This document shows positions 13,074 through 18,883 of a stretch of DNA of 24,629 nucleotides, in pieces. The position numbers were made by a program, and so were the translations under genes. Each line of letters starts with the position of its first letter. Positions within the stretch are counted from its first letter, which is position 1. Location: positions 1 to 24,629 of the IMG/VR virus record IMGVR_UViG_3300044855_000281; one strand, given 5' to 3'. Below the pieces are notes generated by a model that was given only the letters and a program-made list of their open reading frames with translations, ran no database searches and was not told where the DNA came from. Source of the DNA: a virus.

Positions 13074-13103
13074 CAGATAATGGGACGCCTCCCATTCTGT
13101 CAA
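13074..13103 (-). promoter_or_regulatory. Early leftward promoter with embedded operator
   Basis: TTGACA (13103-13098) and TTATCT/TATCTG (13080-13074), spaced by 17-18 bp, form a leftward sigma70 promoter. The perfect palindrome AATGGGA-CGCC-TCCCATT fills the spacer, so repressor binding would block polymerase. The predicted start of transcription falls at or within a base or two of the ATG at 13067. Confidence 0.7.
13079..13096. promoter_or_regulatory. Repressor operator 1
   Basis: AATGGGA (13079-13085), CGCC, TCCCATT (13090-13096) is a perfect 7-bp inverted repeat. The same ATGGGA-N4-TCCCAT pattern recurs at 13511 and 13541, defining an operator family around the CI-like gene. A half site, GTGGGACGCC, is at 13138-13147. 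Confidence 0.8.
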
Positions 13104-13118
13104 CAGGATGCTTCCCAA
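13103..13118. promoter_or_regulatory. Imperfect repressor operator
   Basis: ACAGGA-TGCT-TCCCAA matches the ATGGGA-N4-TCCCAT consensus at 9 of 12 arm positions. Its centre is 23 bp from operator 1, in the divergent promoter region, so it could be a weaker cooperative site. Confidence 0.45.
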
Positions 13119-13154
13119 TTTCTTTTGAGCGCCCTTCGTGGGACGCCTGCACCT

Positions 13155-13469
13155 ATGGACATGCGCGAACGCATACGGCGCGAAATGGAAGCGCAGGGAC
13201 TTAACCTGAAGTCGCTGTCGCTAAAGGCGCAGCTATCTGAAACCTACGTCCGCGACTTTCTCGAAGGCCGCTCACAGGACCCGAAACTTTCGAAAATCCA
13301 GGCGGTTGCGGATGCGCTGGGCAAGTCGCTGGCCTGGCTGACGGAAGGCGCGGAAAGCGCCGAGGTGGTGTCCATCATGCCCAGCCTCGACAAAGCACGC
13401 CGCGCACAGCTCACCGAATATGCGCGCTTCCTCGCCGCGCAGGCCAAGGCCGATTCCAGCAAGAAATAA
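13155..13469 (+). CDS. CI-like repressor, short XRE-family form
   Basis: A 104-residue XRE-type regulator. The helix-turn-helix spans about 17-52 (LNLKSLSLKAQLSETYVRDF, then KLSKIQAVADALG), and a short helical tail (SLDKARRAQLTEYARFLAAQ) may dimerise. It lacks the S24/LexA-like self-cleavage domain of lambda CI. ATG 13155 (or 13161) follows the operator region. It is divergent from the Cro-like gene and followed by two more operators before the rightward operon. The role as lysogeny repressor is inferred from position, fold and operators. Confidence 0.82.
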   Translation: MDMRERIRREMEAQGLNLKSLSLKAQLSETYVRDFLEGRSQDPKLSKIQAVADALGKSLAWLTEGAESAEVVSIMPSLDKARRAQLTEYARFLAAQAKADSSKK

Positions 13470-13510
13470 CTCCTCCGCCTCATCGCCTTAAGGTTTCATT
13501 TGCAAAAAAG

Positions 13511-13526
13511 ATGGGACGCGTCCCAC
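13511..13526. promoter_or_regulatory. Repressor operator 2
   Basis: ATGGGA-CGCG-TCCCAC (13511-13526) contains the perfect palindrome TGGGACGCGTCCCA. It lies between the CI-like gene and the rightward operon, 30 bp centre-to-centre from operator 3. Confidence 0.8.
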
Positions 13527-13534
13527 TTTAGGGC

Positions 13535-13564
13535 TTGCGGATGGGATACGTCCCATGCTTGTAT
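13535..13564 (+). promoter_or_regulatory. Rightward promoter containing operator 3
   Basis: The perfect inverted repeat ATGGGA-TACG-TCCCAT is at 13541-13556. It sits between a TTGCGG (-35-like, 13535-13540) and a TTGTAT (-10-like, 13559-13564), spacing 18 bp. This is the same operator-in-spacer design as the leftward promoter and would place the 13600-17790 operon under repressor control. The -35 and -10 matches are moderate. Confidence 0.55.
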
Positions 13565-13599
13565 CTCCCCACGCCCAACGACGGGCACGGAGACACACC

Positions 13600-13884
13600 A
13601 TGTACCGCGACCACGGACCCCTTAGCGACCGCCGCGCACAGCCTTATTGCGAGGCCCCGCGCTTCACGATCACCCAACACGACGAGGCGGGCCGTCAGGT
13701 CTACCTCGCGAAAGTCGCCGCTGAAGACGCGCGGATTTCACTTAACCGCATGGGCGACGCAGCCGAACGCGCCGCGCGCTGGAAGGCCACGGACGAACAG
13801 CTTGAAAGCGTGAAGAACGCGGCGGCCGATTGCGAGCGTGCGCTTGCTGCGGCCATCGCGAAGCTGTGTGGGGAGGTGGTGTGA
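13600..13884 (+). CDS. Hypothetical protein, first gene of rightward operon
   Basis: A 94-residue protein, MYRDHGPLSDRRAQPYCEAP start, with an Ala/Glu-rich helical C-terminal half (VAAEDARISLNRMGDAAERA onward). Family unknown. ATG 13600 follows GGAG 10 nt away; an upstream in-frame ATG at 13555 lies in operator 3 and is rejected. It is the first gene after the operators and shares one base with the next start (TGATG). Confidence 0.68.
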   Translation: MYRDHGPLSDRRAQPYCEAPRFTITQHDEAGRQVYLAKVAAEDARISLNRMGDAAERAARWKATDEQLESVKNAAADCERALAAAIAKLCGEVV

Positions 13885-14066
13885 TGATCCGCCACCCAAT
13901 GACCGCCAGCGAAGCGCGCCGGAACGTCGCTGAGATGACCAGCAAGACGCCGGCCAACGCCCGCAAGCGTCTGCTTCAGATCGCGCTTGGCCCGCTGGGC
14001 AACCTCTCTGACGAGGCCCGCGCCGTTTATCAGGCCGCGCTTAATGCTCAATCGGGTGCAGCATGA
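13884..14066 (+). CDS. Small hypothetical protein (60 aa)
   Basis: A 60-residue helical, basic protein beginning MIRHPMTASEARRNVAEM. No family recognised. The start is fixed by the TGATG junction with the preceding gene, and the stop is in the ATGA at 14063. It belongs to the tightly overlapped rightward operon. Confidence 0.62.
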   Translation: MIRHPMTASEARRNVAEMTSKTPANARKRLLQIALGPLGNLSDEARAVYQAALNAQSGAA

Positions 14067-14275
14067 GCGCCCGCCGCATCATCACCGAATACGTCCACCC
14101 GCCTATCCCGATGCGCAACAACGACTGGCGCGCGACCCGTGAAGGCGATGACGAGGACTACATTGTCGGCTGGGGCTCCACCGAACAGGACGCCATTGAC
14201 GACCTGATTGCCGAGGAAGGCGCAGCGCAGGACGAGGCGGAAGCCCGTGCGGCGCGGAAGGCAGGTGCAGCATGA
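14063..14275 (+). CDS. Small acidic hypothetical protein (70 aa)
   Basis: A 70-residue protein with an acidic middle (REGDDEDYIVGWG) and an Ala/Glu-rich C-terminal helix. No family recognised. Both ends are 4-nt ATGA overlaps with its neighbours, which supports expression. The acidic character could suit a DNA-mimic or inhibitor protein, but nothing beyond composition shows this. Confidence 0.62.
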   Translation: MSARRIITEYVHPPIPMRNNDWRATREGDDEDYIVGWGSTEQDAIDDLIAEEGAAQDEAEARAARKAGAA

Positions 14276-14433
14276 TCCGCGAAGCCCTAGCCCTCACCCG
14301 CCCCGCCTTCGATCTTGAGCGGCACTTGGCACGAAGCGCCGAGGTGTCTGCGTTCGATCTCGCGGCGTGGGTAAAGCCGCGCCAGACCGTCAACGTGGTG
14401 CGCTCGACGTGCGCGAAGCTGCGGAGGGTGTGA
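14272..14433 (+). CDS. Small basic hypothetical protein (53 aa)
   Basis: A 53-residue ORF, MIREALALTRPAFDLERHLA start, ending in a basic tail (VVRSTCAKLRRV). It fills the gap between the 70-residue gene and the membrane gene, with an ATGA overlap at its start and a TGATG overlap at its end. That exact fit is the main evidence. The function is unknown. Confidence 0.58.
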   Translation: MIREALALTRPAFDLERHLARSAEVSAFDLAAWVKPRQTVNVVRSTCAKLRRV

Positions 14434-14609
14434 TGCCGCCAATGTGGCTCATCCTGTCTTTGTTGCTGCTGTTCGGAGTGGGCGGCTTCATAGCGCTTGC
14501 AGGCGGCATCCTGTCGAACAATCGCGCAACGTTTGGGTTCGGAATTACTTTGGTTGGCCTTGGCTTGTCGCTCGTTGGTCAAGGCATATCGCAAGGGGTG
14601 ATCAAATGA
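14433..14609 (+). CDS. Small membrane protein (58 aa, two TM segments)
   Basis: A 58-residue hydrophobic protein with segments at about 4-24 (MWLILSLLLLFGVGGFIALAG) and 33-53 (FGFGITLVGLGLSLVGQGIS). ATG 14433 is set by the TGATG junction; upstream in-frame codons belong to antiphase sequence. The function is unknown. Small membrane proteins in an early operon can mediate exclusion or membrane effects, but no motif indicates which. Confidence 0.65.
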   Translation: MPPMWLILSLLLLFGVGGFIALAGGILSNNRATFGFGITLVGLGLSLVGQGISQGVIK

Positions 14610-14782
14610 GCAACGTAATCCCCCTCCGCCCCCACGCGCCTATCGCCATCCCCAGCGACACCATCCGCGCCGACTGCGAACGCCTGATGCGGAGGCTTGT
14701 GCGTGACGGCCGCACGCCTGAACGCGAGATGAGATTGTTGGCCGATCTTCTCGACCACATCATTGTGCGGGTGGAGACATGA
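14606..14782 (+). CDS. Small hypothetical protein (58 aa)
   Basis: A 58-residue protein beginning MSNVIPLRPHAPIAIPSDTI, a style common in small alphaproteobacterial and phage proteins, followed by a charged helix (RADCERLMRRLVRDGRTPER). No family recognised. It is bounded by ATGA overlaps at both ends. Confidence 0.62.
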   Translation: MSNVIPLRPHAPIAIPSDTIRADCERLMRRLVRDGRTPEREMRLLADLLDHIIVRVET

Positions 14783-14898
14783 CCCCCGACGAAATCGACC
14801 TCCTCTATCAGTCTGTCATGCTCGCCGCGCCCATGGCGCTGGTGGGCGTGGTGATGTTCCTGGTGGTGTGGCTCTGGCCGATGGGAGGGAAGCGATGA
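14779..14898 (+). CDS. Small single-pass membrane protein (39 aa)
   Basis: A 39-residue ORF with one hydrophobic segment (VMLAAPMALVGVVMFLVVWL, about 13-32) and a short basic tail (MGGKR). Start and stop form ATGA overlaps with the flanking genes, so it very probably is translated. The function is unknown. Confidence 0.6.
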   Translation: MTPDEIDLLYQSVMLAAPMALVGVVMFLVVWLWPMGGKR

Positions 14899-15215
14899 GC
14901 GCCACTGAAGCAATCGCGCGCCTGCGAGAGTTGCAAAACGCGGCGGGTTTTGACCTGCCTATCGCGGACATAGACGCGTACACGGAGCGCAACCGGACGC
15001 CGTATATTATCTATGACGGCGGCGACCGATACGCATGGAACGTTGCAGGCAAGGAACACCGCGCCGTCATCGTCGCCGCAATGAACTCGCTCCCCGCGCT
15101 GCTGGAGTGCGCGGAGGCTTTGGAGACAGTGCGGGGTTGCGGCGTGCTCCCAATTTCCGTTGGTCGGATAGTAGACGCCGCCCTTCAGGCGCTGGCGGAA
15201 GGGGGTGGGGAGTGA
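14895..15215 (+). CDS. Hypothetical protein (106 aa)
   Basis: A 106-residue protein with a helical N-terminus (TEAIARLRELQNAAGFDLPI), a central RYAWNVAGKEHRAVIVAAMN region and a C-terminal helix. The pattern resembles small phage proteins of unknown function that describe or protect DNA, but I do not recognise a family. ATG 14895 is set by an ATGA overlap; the stop is in a GTGA with the next gene. Confidence 0.65.
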   Translation: MSATEAIARLRELQNAAGFDLPIADIDAYTERNRTPYIIYDGGDRYAWNVAGKEHRAVIVAAMNSLPALLECAEALETVRGCGVLPISVGRIVDAALQALAEGGGE

Positions 15216-15445
15216 GACAGATTTCAACGCAAGCGAAAGTCTACAAAGGCGACGTTGACCCGGAAGATTGGGTTGTGTGGGCCATAGGCGATGATGGCGA
15301 CATAGTCGTCAGCGTCTTTGCGGGTGACGACGCCGAGGGCCGCGCGCTGGAATACGCAAGCGCAAAGTACGTTGGCTTTACGGTTCTTCCCAAGGACACG
15401 CCGCGCCCCAATTTGCGCCTTGTTAAGCGGGAGGACACCCCATGA
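15212..15445 (+). CDS. Small acidic hypothetical protein (77 aa)
   Basis: A 77-residue protein, GTG start at 15212 inside the GTGA that ends the previous gene. It is acidic in the first half (DVDPEDWVVWAIGDDGDIVV) and basic at the C-terminus (RPNLRLVKRED). Family unknown; not DNA-binding by any motif visible. Confidence 0.62.
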   Translation: MRQISTQAKVYKGDVDPEDWVVWAIGDDGDIVVSVFAGDDAEGRALEYASAKYVGFTVLPKDTPRPNLRLVKREDTP

Positions 15446-15900
15446 CCCACCCCCACCCCCGCGCGCTGGAGGCGGCTACGGAAGAGATCGTGAGGCGCAC
15501 AGGTTGGCTGCGCAGCAATTGTGAAGATATCGCCCGCGCCGCCGTCACCGCGTACATCGCAGAGGCTGGCGATGGACGCCTCTCCGAGCTGGAGCGGGAG
15601 AATGCGGCGCTTAGAGAACGCGAAGTGCTGTTGGTAGATGCCCTGCACAATGTCGGCATCGGCGGAAACCACGCCGCACTTTTGATTGGCTCAGATCATC
15701 CGCCTTACACAACCAGCCAAATCGAAGCCGCAAAGCATTATGGCGGAAACCTTGACGGCATGAACGCTTGGTTTTGTTGGCAGTCGATCATGAAGGCCAT
15801 GCGCGAGGCTTACGACACGCTGCCTGAAGACGTTCGGAACGCGGCTTGGAAGCGCATGGAACACCGCCGCGCAGCACTAGCGGGGAGCGGTGAGAAGTGA
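15442..15900 (+). CDS. Hypothetical protein with coiled coil (152 aa)
   Basis: A 152-residue protein. Residues about 48-66 form a heptad-like helix (LSELERENAALREREVLLV). A C-terminal region with many aromatics (MNAWFCWQSIMKAMREAYD) follows. The function is unknown. It is bounded by an ATGA start overlap and a GTGA end overlap directly before the HTH/GIY-YIG gene. Confidence 0.65.
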   Translation: MTHPHPRALEAATEEIVRRTGWLRSNCEDIARAAVTAYIAEAGDGRLSELERENAALREREVLLVDALHNVGIGGNHAALLIGSDHPPYTTSQIEAAKHYGGNLDGMNAWFCWQSIMKAMREAYDTLPEDVRNAAWKRMEHRRAALAGSGEK

Positions 15901-16436
15901 GCCTTGTAAAGACAGAGGCAGTTGCCGCCCTTCTCGACGTAGACCCCAAGACCGTCCGCGCCCTTGTGGACGCTGGCTCCCTGCGCGCGGTAAGGATTGG
16001 TAAACGCTGCCTCCGCTTTGATCCCGCCGACGTCGAAGAACTACGCACGGCGAACGCTCCCTTGGTTCCTGCTTCGGCAAGCCCATCGGCTCCGCAAGTG
16101 TTCGGCGCGGTGTACTTCGTTCGCAGCGGCGAATTCGTCAAAATAGGTTTCACGTCAACGCCGCTTTCAGTGCGGCTGAAGTTTCTTCAGACCGGCAATC
16201 CGCACAAGCTCGAAACCATTCATCAGGTGCGGAACGTGGAGCGGTCATTCGAGCGCGTCATGCACGCGCAATTCGCTCATGTGCGGCATCGGGAAGAATG
16301 GTTCCTTGCCGACTATTCCCTGCCCCACCCCGTCAAGGCGACGACAACGAGCGTTGCGCGGTTTGCGCAGGATATGCTGCGCAATGAAGCGGCAACACTT
16401 GAAGCGTGGAAGGTTGACTGGAGGCGCAAGAAGTGA
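15897..16436 (+). CDS. HTH plus GIY-YIG (T5orf172/MUG113-type) nuclease fusion
   Basis: A 179-residue two-domain protein. Residues 1-50 are an excisionase/MerR-like helix-turn-helix (TEAVAALLDVDPKTVRALVD, then RIGKRCLRFDPADVEEL). Residues 68-140 match the T5orf172/MUG113 branch of GIY-YIG nucleases: VYFVRSG (72-78), KIGF (82-85), R93, then ERSFERVMHAQF (115-126) and EEWFL (133-137). Start GTG 15897 is in a GTGA overlap. It lies two genes before the integrase, where a directionality factor is expected. A nuclease fused to an Xis-like domain suggests site-directed cleavage or DNA binding during the phage cycle. Confidence 0.82.
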   Translation: MSLVKTEAVAALLDVDPKTVRALVDAGSLRAVRIGKRCLRFDPADVEELRTANAPLVPASASPSAPQVFGAVYFVRSGEFVKIGFTSTPLSVRLKFLQTGNPHKLETIHQVRNVERSFERVMHAQFAHVRHREEWFLADYSLPHPVKATTTSVARFAQDMLRNEAATLEAWKVDWRRKK

Positions 16437-16645
16437 CGCCTCACGCGCTCAACCGTCGCCAGGCTGCGGAGTTCGTTGGGGTATCCCCCACGACATTCGA
16501 CAAGCTGGTTGAGCGCGGCCATATGCCCAAGGCGCGGCAGTATCCGGAGACGCGCCGTCTGTTCTGGCTGCGATCCGAACTTGAGGACACCCTTAACGAA
16601 TTGCCAACGGTCGAGGCTAACCCTTACGCTGGGGTTCGCCTGTGA
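16433..16645 (+). CDS. Excisionase-like HTH protein
   Basis: A 70-residue protein with an AlpA/MerR-like helix-turn-helix (LNRRQAAEFVGVSPTTFDKL, 6-25) and wing (RLFWLRSELEDTL). Size, fold and position directly before the integrase fit a recombination directionality factor (Xis). GTG 16433 overlaps the previous stop (GTGA), and its stop overlaps the integrase GTG in the same way. Confidence 0.75.
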   Translation: MTPHALNRRQAAEFVGVSPTTFDKLVERGHMPKARQYPETRRLFWLRSELEDTLNELPTVEANPYAGVRL

Positions 16646-17790
16646 GGCCGGATATGGCATCGATCAAATGGAAAGGCATCACGCGCGACGTGAGCCGACA
16701 CGGCAAGGTGCGCTGGTATTTCAGGGCGCCGGGAAAGCCGCGCGTCAGACTGCAAGGCGAGCCCGGTAGTGAGGAGTTCGCCCTAGCCTACTTCGCAGCC
16801 CGCAATGGCGAGCCCATGCCCCCCGTGCGCTCTACAGGCCCGCGCCGGGGTACGTTCGCCTATATCGTGCGCCACTACCTTACGAGCCGGGATTTCAAGG
16901 CGCTTGACCGAAAACTGACCCAGCGCCCGCGCGAACGGCTGCTAGAGGCGCTGGTCGAGAAGATCGGCCACCTGCCCGCGTCGATTGACCCGATGACGCT
17001 TCGGCAGTCGGTCAAGGACCGCACTTATGCGCAGGGCAAGGACTTCCTCGCCGCGTTGCGCGCTGTGTACCGCCTAGCCTGCGATGACGGGCTGGTCCCG
17101 TCAGATCCAACGGCAGGCATCAGGCGCAAGCCAAACGTCACGGAAGGCCACAGGACGTGGACGGCTGAAGATTGCAAGGCTTATGAGGAAAAGCACCCGC
17201 TCGGAACGCAAGCGCGGACGGCTTACGCCATAGGGCTATATACAGCCCAGCGGATCAGCGATGCGGTGAAGATCGGCAGGCCGCATGAGCGCGACGGGCG
17301 CTTGCGCTTTGTCCAGGCGAAGAACGCGGGGCGCCGGCCCGTCGCAATCGACGTTCCGATAGCGCCGCCTCTCAGGGCCGCGCTGGACGCATGGCAGGGC
17401 AAGGGCCTGACCTACCTTGAGACGGCCTATGGCGAGCCGTTCAGGACCGGGAAGGGCCTACAGAACAAGTTTCGGGAATGGTGCCGGGAGGCAGGGGTAC
17501 ACCCCGATTGCAGCTTTCACGGGCTTCGGAAGGCCACAGCGGCGCGAATGGCCGAGGCGGGCTGCACGCCGCACCAGATCATGGCGGTGCTTGGACACTC
17601 GACGCACCAGCAGGCCGCGACCTACACCGCGAAGGCTCAGCGGGCCGGTCTGGCAGACGATGCAATGGGGGCTGTTTTTGGCCGGTCTGTCTCACCAGAA
17701 ATTCCGAGGCTGTCGCACCTCAGAAAAGCGTCACGAAATCAGACGCTTGCAAAACCGCTGGCAGTCCCTAGGGGAAGGGACAAAGCGTGA
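16642..17790 (+). CDS. int: Tyrosine-family integrase
   Basis: A 382-residue site-specific recombinase. Catalytic residues can be placed: R204 (TAQRISD), K227 (AKNAGRRP), H293 and R296 (SFHGLRKAT), H319 (VLGHSTHQQ) and Y328 (ATYTAKAQ). The N-terminal 60 residues are basic and probably bind arm sites; the core-binding domain is about 70-160. The start is GTG 16642 (GTGA overlap) or ATG 16654. It ends the rightward operon, next to a repeat-dense stretch that is the likely attP, and should integrate and excise the phage with the upstream Xis-like protein. Confidence 0.95.
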   Translation: MRPDMASIKWKGITRDVSRHGKVRWYFRAPGKPRVRLQGEPGSEEFALAYFAARNGEPMPPVRSTGPRRGTFAYIVRHYLTSRDFKALDRKLTQRPRERLLEALVEKIGHLPASIDPMTLRQSVKDRTYAQGKDFLAALRAVYRLACDDGLVPSDPTAGIRRKPNVTEGHRTWTAEDCKAYEEKHPLGTQARTAYAIGLYTAQRISDAVKIGRPHERDGRLRFVQAKNAGRRPVAIDVPIAPPLRAALDAWQGKGLTYLETAYGEPFRTGKGLQNKFREWCREAGVHPDCSFHGLRKATAARMAEAGCTPHQIMAVLGHSTHQQAATYTAKAQRAGLADDAMGAVFGRSVSPEIPRLSHLRKASRNQTLAKPLAVPRGRDKA

Positions 17791-17870
17791 CGGATCAAGG
17801 CGCTATGGGCAAGGTGCGACAATTCCAGCGTCGTGAGAATTCAAGGCGTTGTGTTTGGGCTTGTCGCACC
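17711..17870. other. Candidate attP region with repeats of TGTCGCACC
   Basis: TGTCGCACC occurs at 17711-17719, inverted at 17813-17821 and again at 17862-17870. The last two extend to a 10-bp perfect inverted repeat (GGTGCGACAA/TTGTCGCACC) around a 38-nt centre. TCAAGGCG recurs at 17795 and 17841, and AAAGCGT-type 22-mers at 17725 and 17782 match at 16 of 22 positions. This density at the 3' end of int suggests integrase core and arm sites. The core crossover sequence cannot be fixed without a host junction. No tRNA is present here. Confidence 0.5.
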
Positions 17871-17871
17871 C

Positions 17872-17964
17872 TCACAGCCGATCAATCACCACAGCGAACC
17901 AGACCAGCGCGCTAAAGCTGGAGATGACCAGCAACAGCGTCTTCAGAAACGGCACGTACCTCAT
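17872..17964 (-). CDS. Tiny membrane protein (30 aa), last gene of lysis cluster
   Basis: A 30-residue ORF, MRYVPFLKTLLLVISSFSAL to VVIDRL, essentially one transmembrane helix. Its ATG overlaps the upstream stop (ATGA) and its stop is 1 nt from the TTGTCGCACC repeat. Tight coupling at the end of the lysis cluster suggests a lysis-related or regulatory membrane peptide, but this is not demonstrated. Confidence 0.5.
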   Translation of the reverse strand: MRYVPFLKTLLLVISSFSALVWFAVVIDRL

Positions 17965-18173
17965 TGCCGCACATGCACGCGGATGACCCTTTCGGGATAC
18001 CAGCGCGAGCCCGCCTCAACCATGCATTGCCCGTCGCGGTAGCTCACACGCAGGCCACTATCAGCCCAGCGCGCCGCGCAGTCATGCGCATGGCCGGCCA
18101 CGAACGCCCACGCGCCGACGGCCCCGGCAATCGCGACGGCCATAGCCGCCAGGACTGCCGGGGAGAGGGTCAC
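17961..18173 (-). CDS. Small membrane-anchored protein (70 aa)
   Basis: A 70-residue protein with an N-terminal hydrophobic segment (VLAAMAVAIAGAVGAWAFVAG, about 7-27) and a polar, probably periplasmic tail with two Cys (HDCAARW, DGQCMVE). GTG 18173 starts 1 nt after the upstream stop. The two cysteines could form a disulfide outside the cytoplasm. Family unknown; located with the lysis genes. Confidence 0.6.
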   Translation of the reverse strand: MTLSPAVLAAMAVAIAGAVGAWAFVAGHAHDCAARWADSGLRVSYRDGQCMVEAGSRWYPERVIRVHVRQ

Positions 18174-18174
18174 A

Positions 18175-18375
18175 CTACAGGGCGTTGTTGTTCCGGCGAA
18201 AGAAGCGCCAGCCGATAATGCCGAACGTGCCGGCCGCGATGAACGGCACCACGTCCTTTAGCAGCGGGATGGGAACGCCACCGCTCCAGATCCAGCCGAG
18301 ATACGCAAGAGAGACGACACCCACAACGTCGAGCAGGGTATCGAAGTCCGGTACAGTCACAGTCTTTGCAGCCAT
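18175..18375 (-). CDS. Small membrane protein, holin candidate
   Basis: A 66-residue protein with two likely membrane segments, about 14-31 (LDVVGVVSLAYLGWIWSG) and 40-57 (DVVPFIAAGTFGIIGWRF), and a basic C-terminus (RRNNN). Size, topology and its place after endolysin and spanins suit a holin or holin-like protein. A good AGGAG lies 8 nt before ATG 18375 and overlaps the o-spanin stop codon. No holin family motif is certain. Confidence 0.6.
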   Translation of the reverse strand: MAAKTVTVPDFDTLLDVVGVVSLAYLGWIWSGGVPIPLLKDVVPFIAAGTFGIIGWRFFRRNNNAL

Positions 18376-18384
18376 TTCACTCTC

Positions 18385-18657
18385 CTAGAGTTTACACCCA
18401 GCCTCAAGCCATTGCGCCACGTTGGATGTGGCGTAGTCCTTCGCCGCGTCAGGCCAGGTTTCATATTCAGCGCGGGAAATGGATTTCGGGGCTTGGCCCC
18501 GGCAGAACTCGATCAGCAAGCCGACACGCAGATCCTCAACCGGCTTTACCGCTTCCGCCTTCTCCTCGGAAAAGAACGGAAGCGATGGGGTCTGGCACGC
18601 TGTTAGCGTCAGGGTAGACAGGGCTGCTATCGCGAGCCTCGATTGCTGCATCCGCAT
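18385..18657 (-). CDS. Rz1-like outer-membrane spanin lipoprotein
   Basis: A 90-residue lipoprotein. Its signal peptide (RLAIAALSTLTLTAC) ends in an LTAC lipobox, with lipidation at C21. The mature part is short and mostly polar. It overlaps the i-spanin candidate by 122 nt in another frame, the arrangement typical of Rz/Rz1 pairs. It would sit in the outer membrane and, with its partner, fuse the membranes in the last step of lysis. It is longer than lambda Rz1. Confidence 0.7.
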   Translation of the reverse strand: MRMQQSRLAIAALSTLTLTACQTPSLPFFSEEKAEAVKPVEDLRVGLLIEFCRGQAPKSISRAEYETWPDAAKDYATSNVAQWLEAGCKL

Positions 18658-18874
18658 GTGATCTTTCCTCTGTGATGATTTCAGCGCTACGCGTGGTGAC
18701 AGCTTCGCGGGCTTGCGCCTGCTTCACGGCTGACGCCTCGCGCTCTGCTTTACGCCCCGCGTCCTTCAGGTGGCGTTTGACCGCCTCCCATCCGAGAAGC
18801 GCCACGAGCAGCGCCGCGACCCAGCGGGCCAGCGGGTTGTCAGTGAAGAATTTTTCTATTGCCGCCCAGCTCAT
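18536..18874 (-). CDS. Rz-like inner-membrane spanin
   Basis: A 112-residue protein with one N-terminal transmembrane segment (WVAALLVALLGWEAV, about 18-32). A long charged coiled-coil helix follows (KDAGRKAEREASAVKQAQAR onward) and the C-terminus is flexible and Gly-rich. This is the i-spanin layout. It starts 9 nt after the endolysin stop with AAGGA just before the ATG, and its 3' end overlaps the Rz1-like gene, its presumed partner. Confidence 0.7.
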   Translation of the reverse strand: MSWAAIEKFFTDNPLARWVAALLVALLGWEAVKRHLKDAGRKAEREASAVKQAQAREAVTTRSAEIITEERSHADAAIEARDSSPVYPDANSVPDPIASVLFRGEGGSGKAG

Positions 18875-18883
18875 TCCTTGCCC

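Noticed and set aside
17760-17870. tRNA gene used as attachment site
   Set aside because: No cloverleaf, acceptor stem or CCA-type 3' end could be found near the integrase; the stretch has only short repeats.
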